Positions 52,201-63,484 of a stretch of 64,000 nt of DNA are shown in pieces. The position numbers and the translations under genes are program-made. Position 1 is the first letter of the stretch; each line of letters begins with the position of its first letter. This DNA is from Ptiloglossa arizonensis (taxonomy: Eukaryota; Arthropoda; Insecta; Hymenoptera; Colletidae): positions 33,435,531 to 33,499,530 of the forward strand of contig NC_135049.1 in the NCBI RefSeq assembly GCF_051014685.1, read 5' to 3'. Under the pieces are notes generated by a model that worked only from the letters and a program-made list of their open reading frames with translations, had not been told where the DNA came from and searched no databases.

Positions 52201-52550
52201 ATACAAGTATTGCAAGAAAATCGATTCAAGAGAAGCAGAACGAGATCGATAAACACCCGATTCAAGATGGGTTATTACGTGAGTTTGAGATGTTGGTTGA
52301 CCAATCGAATATTACAAACGCGAAGGATTCTTCGACGAATGTTCACGGTAAAATAGTCCTGTTTGCGCGTCGCAAGAAACCTGTATGCTTAGCAAACAAC
52401 AACGCAAATATGACCGTTCTCATAAATAATAATTACGATGCTAGTATCAATCCATCCGACATGAATAATATAACGGAATGTAACTCTGTTTTAAAATTAA
52501 GAACCTGTAGACGTTCGCGACGCGAAGAAAGTGGTGTAGTTGGCACTTGA
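49272..52550 (+). CDS. FLASH: Probable FLASH (CASP8AP2) homologue, histone pre-mRNA processing
   Basis: Three coding exons: 49272-49334, 49413-49606 and 49673-52550 (TGA 52548-52550), giving 1044 residues. The N-terminus reads MEDDIDIYEDLPSF. It is followed by a coiled coil (residues about 30-85) whose end, SLLKTAKAEITRKDKMIEDL, aligns with human FLASH (ALIKTARVEINRKDEEISNL). The IDIY sequence matches the LDLY/LDIY motif that FLASH uses, with Lsm11, to recruit the histone cleavage complex. The remaining 950 residues are Lys/Glu/Asn/Ser-rich and probably disordered, including one ELEDGEI. I see no SANT-like domain at the C-terminus, unlike the human protein. Assignment rests on the N-terminal 85 residues; the function is inferred. 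Confidence 0.7.
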
Positions 52551-53585
52551 CAACGAGAATCTACTATGCAATAATTGTTTGTACGAAGAACAAGTAGAAT
52601 CCTATAAAAGAGAGACACGGATTTTTCGCATTACAAGATAATAAAGGTATAGAACTTGATCGAGAATGTGACAATGCATCGATAATTGGACCAATATTGT
52701 CGAACTTTGTACCAGTTCCGTAACGGTTTGTTTCTTAAAAAAGAAATTGTATAAAATGTTGTAAATAATATCTGTACATAATATACAACAATCAAATAGT
52801 AGCGGACGCCTCCTCGGACGTAGTTTACGTACCTTCGCGCGTGCTACTCTTTTTTTTATCCCACATGTATACCTTTTAATTATAAATAATAAAACGATAC
52901 AAACGATACAAATTAAGCCGTCCGATCGGCAAACAAATTTTTAATTCGGATTGTGCCGAACGAGTCGCTCGATCGAAACACTTTTGTATTTCCAAAGCTC
53001 AACTCTCTATTCCCTAGCGAAAAATGAAAACGTTTCCTTAAATATTTCATTCGAATAAATAACATCGTGAAATAATTTTATGTTGCTTTTGATTTACGAT
53101 TACGATCAATAAGAAACGCTAGCAGGAAATTGAACTTCACAGTCAAGATGTGTACACTTAGAATCGCGACAAATACCACGACGAGCTAACTTGTCTCTAG
53201 AAACCCCACCAATTACATTACAGGACAGAAGGTAACGCGACGCGACGCACAGCGTCCTAGCGTCGCACGCGCTCTGCGCTGTCGCAGCCGGAATAGGCCG
53301 AGCAAAACCGAGAGAGAAGGAAACGAGGAAGTATGAACACTAATATATCGTGTCCATAGCCGTCATTTGTAAGATTCGAATAATTCTTAAGGGCGCTCGT
53401 GAGAATAAGTTTTGAAAATCCGTAGATATGTATAGGTAAGAGACGGACGGTTTTACCGAGCGTACCCAAAGTCGCGCAACTCCCCAAATTCGCGGCTACA
53501 GCTCGTCGTCCGTCCAGCCCAGATTCCGAATCGATTCTTCCGTACGACCAGCGTTCGCGTCGCCAACGGTTCACGTTGTCGAAAT
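52551..53585. other. FLASH 3' UTR and NACHO upstream region
   Basis: AATAAA at 52888-52893 is a good polyadenylation signal for the gene on the left. The rest, up to the next ATG at 53586, holds the NACHO promoter and 5' UTR. No other gene was seen. Confidence 0.55.
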
Positions 53586-55319
53586 ATGGGTTCAATCGTT
53601 CTAAAATCTCTCTCAGTCCTTCTTGGTATTTTTTTTGTTTTCGTCGGTACCATGAAGCTGACTTCGCATATCAGCAAGGATCTTCACAAGGACTTGGTGA
53701 GTCAGAGCTTGCTCTTCGCGTAATTATGTAATAGAAATTCACCCCATCTTACGATTCGCGTTTCACCGCGCAATCTTCTTTCTTTCCATCTTCGGTCTTC
53801 GTTCCTCGGTCGTCTCTCGATCTGTACTCCTACGTCGCTTTTGTCTCCTGGTAATCGTGGCCTCGCACCACGAGTCTTTTCTTCACTACCTTTCCTCCAT
53901 CCTAACAAGCTCATCGTAGATACACCACGTTGTGTACTAGCTGTCAACTTTACCAATCATTCTTCCCTCTTCCGCTTTACCACGTTCGTGGTGAGATCTT
54001 TCGCTTTCTTATGGTTCCGTATTTCGTACGTAAAACACATTCGCTCTCGTTTCAATAGTACGATGTTCCGCTCGATTCGCATAGTCGTTATCTACATATT
54101 CGATGAAAAGTATTCGTTGATACGTAACACGTACAAAGGCGCGCACGTTTCTTCTTCTTTTTCTTATTAGTAACTACGACCGTCGAGAAACGACGCGATA
54201 AACATTCGCGAATGCAAATTCTTGTTTCGTTTTTTATATTGTCGAATAATTTTTGAAAATGTGAAACGTACAGAGAAGAAGAAGGGGAACTTAGCTACAG
54301 TTTTCGAGCGACGAGCTGTATCGAATGTTTGTCCCGATCAGGGCAAGGCATAATCGAACTCCAGATTTGATCGAAATATATTTCAACGTTCGTTACCAGA
54401 GATTGTTCCGTATTCTTTCTTGAAACGTATACGTTACGTTCAGGGTTCGGAAAATGAGCGCAAAATTCAATTTTGTCAACGTTTAAAAATCTCAAACTTC
54501 TAAATACGAATCAAATTTTAATGTATGTAATTCGTTTTCTTCGATGCGCCTCGTGAGATTATTTTCGTCTCCCGTTGTTACCCAATGTCCAAAGTTCTAG
54601 TAAACCGTCAACCTTTTGGTGACGCGCCAAATATCGTTCCGAGTGCCAGCGTGCGATGTTTACTAGCCAGGAATTGTGATAATTTTCCTTGCGTCAAATA
54701 TCCACTTTCCGCCCCTCTTCTCCGCGACTTTTCGTTAGCCAATTGTATTATTATGTTTCCAGAGAAAGGAGTACGTTAAATATGCAAAGGTGTTTCCTCT
54801 CTCCGGTACCCTAGACTTTAAAGTACCGAGCAAGTGGTATAGAAGAGTTGTCGGATCGCTCGAGATCATCTGCGGACTTGCAATGGCGATAGTACCAAGT
54901 CGTAAGAAAAAATTTTTTGTTCGGTTTCTTCGATTCGCTTAGCTTTCGTATCCATTGTCGTTCCATCGACAAACAATGTGTCCTGGTAGTATTTCCTATT
55001 TTACTATTCTACTTTTTCCAGACAAGATAAAAAACACATCAAATGCGGTGCTGCTTTTGCTGATGTTAATGGCCGTATATTCCCATTATATGGTCAACGA
55101 TAAATTTGAGAGAATTGCTCCAGCATTGGTGAGAATAAAATAAGAATTTCAAAAATTCCGTAATTCTAACGACAAAAATTTGTTCAAATTCGTGCGTTTT
55201 CTCAGGTATTCTTCTTCATGCTGTCAGGCCGATTGGTAATAGACTGGCAACTTAGACGAGAGGACGCGCAACCGATAACAGCGAACGGTGTCGACGATAA
55301 AACCAAAAAACAGGATTGA
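53586..55319 (+). CDS. NACHO: TMEM35/NACHO, nicotinic acetylcholine receptor chaperone
   Basis: A small ER membrane protein that promotes assembly and surface display of nicotinic acetylcholine receptors in neurons (known for the family). Four exons: 53586-53696, 54763-54901, 55022-55128 and 55206-55319 (TGA 55317-55319). They total 471 nt, or 156 residues; human TMEM35A has 167. The N-terminal signal-anchor-like segment LGIFFVFVGTMKLTSHISKD aligns with human [20 protein letters not shown]. Next come the family blocks YAKVFPL and SLEIICGLAMAIVPS. Two more hydrophobic segments follow (AVLLLLMLMAVYSHYMV and VFFFMLSGRLVI), and a short polar cytosolic tail ends the protein. Intron 1 is about 1.07 kb. 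All junctions are GT-AG and the frame closes. Confidence 0.9.
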
Positions 55320-55759
55320 ACTCACGTATCAAGACTTTCCTTTGATTACCGCGACGTTCTTATTACGCGCAGCGTACCGACAGTCATGTTAAAATAATTA
55401 CCGATAAAAGAGGAAACGAGCAAGCGTTACTATCCTCTTCATTCTGAAAGGCGTGCGAATGCCGATAAATTTGATCGACGATGCTCGATTTCTCGTTTAT
55501 TAGGTGTGAATGCTTACACGACGATCGAGTCTCGTATTCGTTCAATTGGTGAATCATACTTTTCGAAAGCAAACATTCACAACTATAAAAGCCCTGAATC
55601 GTAAATCTCGAACTTTGAAAAGCAAACGTATCGTTTCGATCGAACATGATCGCCGATTTTAGTCTAATCATCCATGGAGGGCCATCAGACACAATTAGCT
55701 CAAACACAAGGTATTAACTGCCATTTGAATTAATGTGTTCTCCTTAATATCGTATTAAG

Positions 55760-55762
<3 letters not shown>

Positions 55763-55791
<29 letters not shown>
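55763..55791. repeat. (GTAT)n microsatellite
   Basis: About seven tandem TATG units in the NACHO-VTA1 convergent region. Confidence 0.93.
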
Positions 55792-55792
<1 letters not shown>

Positions 55793-55878
55793 CATGTCCT
55801 TAGATGATAATTAACGATATTGGCATTGAAATGCACACGTGCGGTTTCCTTTCTTTGTTTTCTTGTTACTTTCTTCGC

Positions 55879-55909
55879 CTTCTTCTTCTTCTTCTTCTTC
55901 TTCTTCTTG
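55879..55909. repeat. (TTC)n microsatellite
   Basis: About ten perfect TTC/CTT units, polypyrimidine on the plus strand. Confidence 0.95.
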
Positions 55910-56798
55910 GATATGCACTTCTTTAAAGCTCGATAACGAATAAGAAAAGTGTAAAAACGATAAAAAAAGTAAAACCGAAGTAAACACGTTTAATTACTTC
56001 GTGTTATCGAGTTGTAACCTTAAATATAATAATTTGGTCTTCCGATCATATAATTCGATTTGATCGTATTTATTTTCAATATTATAACTTTCGCATCGAA
56101 GGAGAGAAAGAATTATCGAGAAAGTAACATAAAAATAAATGTGAAGAAGAAACGCTCGGCACAGCACATGCACACGTACGAACAAAAATATGTACAATCT
56201 TTTGGAAACCATTCATAAATCGAGAATATTGTTCGTTCCCTAGGATGGTTAATATTTTTAGTACATAAGAACGGCACGAAATATTTTAAATACGAAAAAC
56301 CAATATTTACGGTATTGCTAGTTAGCTTTACTTATGAACTTACACGCCTTAAAGGACGTACGCGTAAATGCAATTATAACATAAAACTGAACATATAAAC
56401 GCATAAAAGTTAAATAACAAAGAAAACACCCAGTGCGATCAGGCCTCGGTTTTCACTTTTTCCGATATCTATTATAAATTTTCGAATGCCCTTTTTCTCT
56501 ACGACAGCCATAAAACAGCATAAGCGCCGATTGATTCTCGATTTTATACACGTACAAAGAACGAATTTGTATTTAAAAGACATACTCTCGATGTTCAGCA
56601 TGGCTGTAATAATGTAAACGGTGCAATAAATAACTTATCGTTTTTACTCTTGTATTAGTTAAATTGCAAGTACTCGTATTTACATTACTGTCAACAAGGG
56701 ATAGAAGTCAACCGACCACATGTAAATTTTATCGCGAAATGTAAATCGTTGATCGAGTTAAGTTGACAGGTTCACCAGGTGATCAAGCTTGCTTTTAA

Positions 56799-58000
56799 TC
56801 ATACAAGTTCTTCACCAGTGGTTAAAAGGTGTAAAGCTTTTTGAAGGTTCAACACAGCTGTGGGCACGTCGTCGTAGTTTAAAGCGCTTCCAGCCCATTT
56901 AATAAATTTTTGTGCCTTGTTCATCTGCTCCAGTGACAACTCAACTCCTCCTATTCAATATGCATTCTGATCATTCAAGTAATTGTACGATAAAAACGAA
57001 TCAATTGAATTCAAAGAATCAATTGAATTATTTACTCGGAATGTACCTTCCGTTCTCGTAGTCGCATCATAGTCTTCTTTGATTTCAGGAGACCATTGTC
57101 CAATGTTCTCTTTGCCAGTCGGACTGCGCATTGAATCGAACGAATCAATGTTATGGTTATCGGTCGGTCCATCTAAATTTAACAATGCTTCTTCTTTCGA
57201 TTTCATTGTAGTAGCAGCGTTATCCAATTCTGTTAAAACACGACAAAAAATAAGTCGAAAAATTTGTTATTACGCTGGAAGAAAATCGATAGATTTTGCC
57301 ATTACAGAAACGAACAAACATAATTAATGAGTTAACTAATACATGTATATCGCATTTTGTATACCTTCGCCCATACTTTTACCGGCTTCCATGTTCTCTG
57401 TATCATCTTCAATTGGTCCTGGTACAGGTGTTTCACCATTCTTTAAACAATTATGAATATATGCCGCCTTCCATTTGGCATACTTTCTATTTTGCGCAGC
57501 TTCCTCGCTTAGTTCACCAAATACAGTCAAGACATCGTAAAGTAGACCTGCCGTGAAAAAACTTTGGATCACATTCTTGCCAAAGTTGGAAGCCCTATCA
57601 TTTTTATCGGCATAGAGAAAAAGTTTCAATGCCCAGTTCTCCAAATGTGCCTGAGCAGCTACATCATTTGTGATAGCTTCATTATCTCGTGATTCCTTTT
57701 TGGTCGTTTCCAACCAGTCCATTAATTTTAACAAGAAATTCGTCTCTTCGGGTGTCTTGGTTGAAAGTTTCAATCCTGTTTGAAGAGCATACAGTCGACC
57801 TATAACAATGAACTGTAGTTAAATTCTGGGAATAACTAATAGTTTGTAATTGTTCCCATCGTAAAAAGTTACTTGAAAAGTAAATACGTACACCAATAAC
57901 TAACAACAGGATCCCGTTGATCGTGAGTCGATGCTATTTTCAAGCATTGTTGTATACTTTTCAAAGGTGGTGGAATCTCTGGCAAATCTGGTCCAACCAT
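56799..58000 (-). CDS. Vta1: VTA1 (LIP5), activator of the VPS4 ATPase
   Basis: A cofactor that stimulates VPS4 to disassemble ESCRT-III during multivesicular body formation (known for the family). Exons in transcript order: 57892-58000, 57365-57799, 57047-57229 and 56799-56950 (stop 56799-56801). They total 879 nt, or 292 residues; human VTA1 has 307. The N-terminal tandem MIT-like region begins LPEIPPPLKSIQQCLKIA and contains YWCRLYALQTGL, LMDWLETTKK, FYTAG-like FFTAGLLYDVLTVFGEL and RKYAKWKAAYIHNCLKNGE. A polar, acidic linker follows. The C-terminal VPS4-binding region has MNKAQKFIKWAGSALNYDD and AVLNLQKALHLL. All junctions are GT-AG. The gene is head-to-head with mL46, about 1.2 kb apart. 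Confidence 0.93.
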
Positions 58001-59203
58001 ATTGAACTTGATCCTATTCCAAATGATGCGATGTTCCTTCTTATTGATTATGTCCCTTTCTTTTAAATTGATGTTATAATGATGTTATCACCGTTTGCAA
58101 GCAAAGTTTAAGCTCTCTATAACAAATTAATATGGTAACTTGACCAAAAAAAAATTAAAGGAAATAAACTCATTCATTTGGAATGTTAATAATTTTACTT
58201 GACAAGTTTTCCTAATTTACCTTATCTTTGAAAGAATTTTAACGCAAGATTTTTCCGATCTTATGGAAAATTTTTCAACATAAATCAAGTTTATTATTTT
58301 TCAGAATTACTTGCCGACAATATTGATTACTGCCAATTCTTATCAAGTATTACAACGCAGAATTTACCAGAATCACATCACACTGAAGACAGGTTGTACT
58401 TGAAATTATATTTATAATAAATCATAATTGACAATATAACGATTATAATCCCGTTTTGTATTACTCGTTTTTCAATTTCTTGGGATCAATACCATGATTT
58501 AAAGTGATTTAATGTCTAAATATTACGTTTGGTACTCAAGCAAGTTCTGTTGCAAAACCTCCTATACGTACATGTATTGGAGAAAACATCGGTGTCACCG
58601 ATGCCATGGAAATTTATCGAAACTCTGGCTATTTACAACGAAAATGGACAATATAGGGCAACTCCTGGACTCGCCACCAGAGGGCAATCAACATACCTCA
58701 AGTATTAACGATTTAGCAATCAATTATCGAATGTATATGAAATGGTATAACCATCTAACGGTGAACGGATCAAACTACCCTTTAAGATAAGTTTTTACTA
58801 TAAACATCATCCTCAACGATAAAATGCTCAAGTTTGTAGAAAGAATTAGGTTTCATTTTTAATTTCAACTACATATTCCATTTTTCTTTCTATATACATG
58901 AAATTCGCCTGTGAATTAAACCCATTATAAATCTCAAATAGAGTAATGCAGCGTTTTATCTACGCAATATTGGAAGTGTACCATATCGACAATGGCTATT
59001 ACCAATGGAGCAGTGAGTCTTAGCGGCGTTTCACTCACATGGTACGAATCCAAACTACACAAATTGACAAATTTTGTATCTATAACATATAAGTTCCTTC
59101 CTTATACGGTGTCGGTGTATATTGTTTATGTATCTTTATTTACTATTACCTGTTCGAACTCAAAAGTAAACGTTTGTCTCTTTTATCAGGACATGAAATA
59201 ACA
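58001..59203. other. Divergent promoter region between VTA1 and mL46
   Basis: Holds the 5' ends of both genes. A protein-like block at 58514-58790 is listed separately. If a donor at 59013 is spliced to the acceptor at 59189, the mL46 leader carries a short upstream ORF (ATG 58992, stop in the next exon). This is unproven. Confidence 0.45.
58514..58790 (+). pseudogene. Protein-like block changing frame, possible gene remnant
   Basis: One plus-strand frame reads protein-like residues (TQASSVAKPPIRTCIGEN, then DAMEIYRNSGYLQRKW) up to a TAG near 58648. From about the same point the frame one base back continues protein-like (GQLLDSPPEGNQHTSS, then NYRMYMKWYNHL) to a TAA at 58788-58790. There is no room for an intron at the switch. 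I do not recognise the protein. It could be a decayed gene, a real gene with a sequencing indel, or chance, so confidence is low. Confidence 0.25.
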
Positions 59204-60320
59204 ATGTTGAAGAGAATTTTAACGTTATATATACAAAAACGTACAACTTTTTTAACAACGGGTAAGTTATACGTTTCATTGATTTCAATTTTCTGTAATT
59301 TAATCGAATATCATTCACTGTCTTTGTTCGACATTTCAATTGAATCGCTTAAAATTAAGAAAGTAGAAGTAAAAGTAATTCCTGAACATGAAGAAAAGTC
59401 TTTACGCAGGTACTTTACCAACATCTAAGGTTATAATTCGGACATTATCACAAAATATTGAAACTGCGGAAAAATGGGACCTATTAAGCGCTGTTTGTTT
59501 AGAACGTCAGCCAATAATTACAAAACCGATGCAAGATATACAAATCAGATACCAGAATATGTTACAACAAATAGAATTTGAAAATAGTTTAATGTCAGAT
59601 TTTGAGATACGAATACAAAAAGAAAAGCAGCAACCAAAAAAATTAAAAGATGATAAAATTAATATAGTTTCTTTGCAAACTACTCAAGACTTTCAAGAAA
59701 CTGTTGAACAAGAATTAATAAATTTTAAATTTGCACCAAGAATAAATGGTACATGTCTCTGTAATTTTACCTCTCAAATATATTTAAGTACGACATCTTC
59801 TAAAATGAAACTTATATTGTATGTTTAAATTATAGAAATTGAAGACAATGTCGTTGTATCATTAAAACGTAAACTAGATAAAAATTTATTGTTATTGGTA
59901 GAACAAAGGATAGGAAACCATGATTTTTGGATTCCCCCTCAAAGTATAAGAAACCATGAAGAAACAATGATACAGGCAAGACTCATTCTATAGTACATTT
60001 TTCTAAATAAAGTACCAACAGATTGTTATTTATCCCTATTGTTTCAGTCTGCATATAGGACCATACAAGAATTTTGTGGGAACGATATAAAGGTACAATT
60101 TTATGGTAATGCACCAATTGGCTTTTATAAATATAAATATCCTAAAAATGTACAAGATAAAGGATGCAATGGAGCAAAAATATTTTACTTTTTGGCAAAA
60201 TACATAAGTGGTGATATTTCTCCTAATGTAAAGCATTGTTGGCTAGACCGAGAAGAATTAAAAAAAACTGTACATCCTAGTATTCACAAGAGTTTGTCTC
60301 AGTTTTTGTTGCCTGATTAA
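59204..60320 (+). CDS. mRpL46: Mitochondrial ribosomal protein mL46
   Basis: A component of the large mitoribosomal subunit with a Nudix-like fold. Exons: 59204-59261, 59410-59748, 59836-59975 and 60048-60320 (TAA 60318-60320). They total 810 nt, or 269 residues; human MRPL46 has 279. The basic, hydroxylated N-terminus (MLKRILTLYIQKRTTFLTT) looks like a mitochondrial presequence. Family landmarks follow: KWDLLSAVCLERQPIITKP, LLQQIEFENSLMSDFE-like LQQIEFENSLMSDFEIR, LKRKLDKNLLLLVEQRIG, FWIPPQ, FYGNAPIGFYKYKYPK and GAKIFYFLAKYISGD. The ATG follows a likely splice acceptor at 59189, so a 5' UTR exon is probable. The third intron uses a GC donor. A candidate AATAAA lies at 60397-60402. Confidence 0.92.
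59976..60047 (+). other. GC-AG intron in mRpL46
   Basis: The donor is ATACAG|GCAAGA and the acceptor TTGTTTCAG. The next GT downstream would require reading through a stop codon or would break the frame. The GC donor gives the expected join, MIQ to SAYRTIQEF. Confidence 0.8.
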
Positions 60321-60681
60321 GTTGCCATTTAAAATTAAATATCTCTAACTCATTGTACAAGATATAATAAGGATCCATTATGTAATCATTGAATCAAATA
60401 AATGTGAAAAATTATGATTAATTGCGCTGATGTGTGTTTAGTTGCGTTTCAAACATGAGAAACAAGTAATTCTAATTTAAGAAGAGATTAAAGACTTCAA
60501 AGTGAAACAAGTGTTCTGTAAATGCAAATAAAAAATGTTTTTCAGTTACAAGCTTAAATTTTACACGAATATTTAGTAAATATATATATATATACACATA
60601 CTTTTACATCGCTTGTAAACATTTAAACATTATGATAAACTTTATTGGATTCTGTGTAAAATATATAAAATCTACTATATA
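60321..60681. other. Convergent 3' ends of mRpL46 and BUD23
   Basis: A plus-strand AATAAA at 60397-60402 serves mRpL46. A minus-strand AATAAA (TTTATT on the plus strand) at 60641-60646, about 36 nt past the stop, serves BUD23. The two 3' UTRs are short and nearly touch. A short (AT)n run lies near 60582. Confidence 0.6.
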
Positions 60682-61824
60682 TTAAAATTTGCCGCATCTC
60701 CTTCTTCCAGTATACTTTGAATCTTCTGGAACCTTCTTTCCCTGTTTTCGTCGTCTATCTTTTCGTTCAGCAATCCAGTCCCTGCTCTTTTTTAATGGTT
60801 TGCCTCTGGCTTTCTTAATTTGTTCTCTAAAACGGGATAAAATAATGTACTCTATCTACAATGAAAACAAATCTTTGCTAAAATTTAAAAATTAAAAAGA
60901 AAGATAACCTTCTGGATGTATAAGATATAACTGTGTCAGAGTTGCTGACACCTAAAGCTTGTGGAAGAGCAGCAACTCCACCCGTCATTAGTACCAAAAA
61001 AAACTTTTTTGCCTTAGTACTGTTTGGAAAATCTACAACTACACCTCCATAAAAGCCTGCTTTTGTAGCTTGTGTCATAATAAGTTCAATTTGTTCATTG
61101 TTTTCAGGGTAAAACTGAAATACAGCTCTGGCTGATCTTGATAAACATGAAAACAACGTGGAAAAGAATTTATACAGACGTTTTGACGGATTATGCGAAC
61201 TTTTATCAGCATTGCACAACCACTGTAGAGCAGAAATACTAATTGCTCCATCAAAAGTTCCAGCTCTAAATGGCATTCCTTGACCCATATCTCCCAAAAT
61301 TAAATCTCCATCAACTTCTCTTTCTAAAGCTATATCTTTGGATGTAGTAAAAAGAATTACAAATAATAGAAGATAAATAATGGTTGAGTTAGCGATAACA
61401 AATTTCGCATGTATTTACCAAGCATTGCCGAAGATATATCTACACCAATCCATGCATGCCCCCATTCCTCAATTACATTGCCACTTAGACCAGAACCACA
61501 GCCAATATCCAAAAGTAAGGAAGTTTTATCTTGTGACAGCAGAAGAAGCTCTATGGCCCGTCTGCACATTTGCTCTTGTATATCTATCATTCGAGAGCTG
61601 CAGAATTAGAAGGTTAAGAATATATATTTGTCATTACAGATAGAAAAAAACGAAGGATATGTAGACAAATATGAAAAAAACATACCTTTGTGTGTATTTT
61701 CGTGCTTCAGATTCATCATAAAACTGTGTGAAAAGAGAATGGGTAAAGCATCACGAAATAATTAATTTAATAAATTATTCCTTACCACTTCAGGTGGTGC
61801 TAAATGTTCTGGTCGTCTTGACAT
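60682..61824 (-). CDS. Bud23: BUD23, 18S rRNA (guanine-N7) methyltransferase
   Basis: Methylates one guanine of 18S rRNA during small-subunit maturation, with TRMT112 as partner (known for the family). Exons in transcript order: 61786-61824, 61686-61723 (only 38 nt), 61419-61597, 60909-61335 and 60682-60826 (stop 60682-60684). They total 828 nt, or 275 residues; human BUD23 has 281. Starts [20 protein letters not shown]. The SAM-binding motif I is [13 protein letters not shown], followed by GVDIS. Later blocks are [20 protein letters not shown] and [11 protein letters not shown]. The C-terminus is very basic ([42 protein letters not shown]), as expected for a nucleolar protein. All junctions are GT-AG. 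Confidence 0.95.
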
Positions 61825-63484
61825 TCTTTCTCTCCCTGCTTTTTTTCCTTATGAAAATTTTATTACATTAGATTGTAATATGTAGCTGTAACACGTGGCT
61901 CGTTTTCTAGTCAATCAATATTTACGCTTCCCAAACAATTTAACGTCAAAAACGTTTAATTTAAATGTAAATTCAGGTTATGCAATTACAAATTACGAAG
62001 TATTACCTTTTACACAACTCGTCTCGTTTCAATTTAGAACGTAAAACATAAAACTAACCTTCGTAATTACATTAAGAAAAGATGCGTTTCATTTCGCATC
62101 TAACACAAACTATTCAAACTATTGTGCAATTATAGAGGTTATTGATATTTGTTATTATTAATTTATAAAATAAAAATTTCACAATATTTAATATTTGACG
62201 ACAATTTAAACACTGTAAAAGTTTGTTTTCCTCCGTTTTAGGTACTATATATACGGTTGTGATACTTGGGTACTGTCATTCAATTTATAATCGAAAAATA
62301 TGTTTCATAGAAAATTATAATCTTTTTCATTTTTTTGTGTGGTACAAGTTTGAAAATGAACCATTTTGTACACGTGTGTATGTATAATTGGTTCATTTCA
62401 TGTTTATTCAAGAGTTTCTTGGTCTGTTTACAAAATCTGTTATACTTTAACTACAATTTTATTATTCACATCTGAACAGTGATTTATTTTAAATTAAGCT
62501 ATGTTCTAATTTGATAATGAAAGGTATATGTAATTGTAACAAATCGCAAAATACATTTAATTTGTAAACTTGAAATGTATTTAAAAAAAAATTTAATTGC
62601 AATATAGCATGCATATTTACTACACAAAACAATTTTTGTATTGCAATTTGTAACCTATATATTATTTGTACACAGCATCGAGTGTTTTGACTTCTAAGTC
62701 TAATGTGTTCTTCCATCTATGCAGATATTCCTTAATAAAATAAAACCTTTTTATGCAAAAACTAATTATTTTTGCTAGCTTACTATGGAGTAATCATTTG
62801 CATAATGCTTATTAAAGGATAAAATTCACAAGTAATACATCAAATGGACATATCCCTTAAAATAGTTGACGAATAACATCTTTTTCTTACATTTAAGTAT
62901 TATATGATTTCATTGTTGCTTTTACAAGATATATTGAAAATACCAAACTTTTTAGTGGTGCGAGATTAATTAACATTTAAAATTAATAGTATAGAAAAAA
63001 TAATAGTATGTGTAACAATGAAAGTCGACATTAATGTGATTCTGGTAGTAATAGCAGTAACAATAGCAATAGCAGTAGTGGTGACAATAGCATTAGTACC
63101 AATAATAACAACATGATGATGTTAACGACGATAATAATATTCTGATTATTATTTTTAATTAAAAATCAAGTTAAAAATAATGATTGTATAGGTAGTAATG
63201 AAAGCAGTAATAATACAAAGAATAATAAAAGTAAAACTAACAATTATAGGAAGAATAGAAACAATAGCAATTGCAGCATCAGCAGAAGTAATAAGGTGTA
63301 GCAGTAGTAATAACAGCGATAATAGTAATATTGCCGACGATCGGCGAAGGGGAGGAAAGAGGAGTATGATAATCACGATGACTACAACAATGATGATTAT
63401 TAAGATGACAACGACAATAATGACGATGAAAATTATGATACACTATTTCTACAGTTCCAACAGTATCTTGTTACTAAATATGAT
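61825..63484. other. BUD23 upstream region and GAPVD1 3' UTR
   Basis: AT-rich, no convincing gene. Toward the right it becomes a low-complexity stretch of trinucleotide-like units (see 63031-63470). It must contain the BUD23 promoter and the 3' end of GAPVD1. Confidence 0.5.
63031..63470. repeat. Degenerate trinucleotide-like low-complexity region
   Basis: Interrupted AAT, AGC, ATG and ACA units dominate the plus strand for about 440 bp. They probably lie in the GAPVD1 3' UTR. The frames across it (for example, 63198-63488) are compositional artefacts. Confidence 0.7.

Larger units (their letters stand above)
55320..56798. other. Convergent 3' region of NACHO and VTA1
   Basis: Both neighbours end toward this AT-rich stretch. 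It contains a (GTAT)n run and a (TTC)n run. No open frame looks real. Confidence 0.5.
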
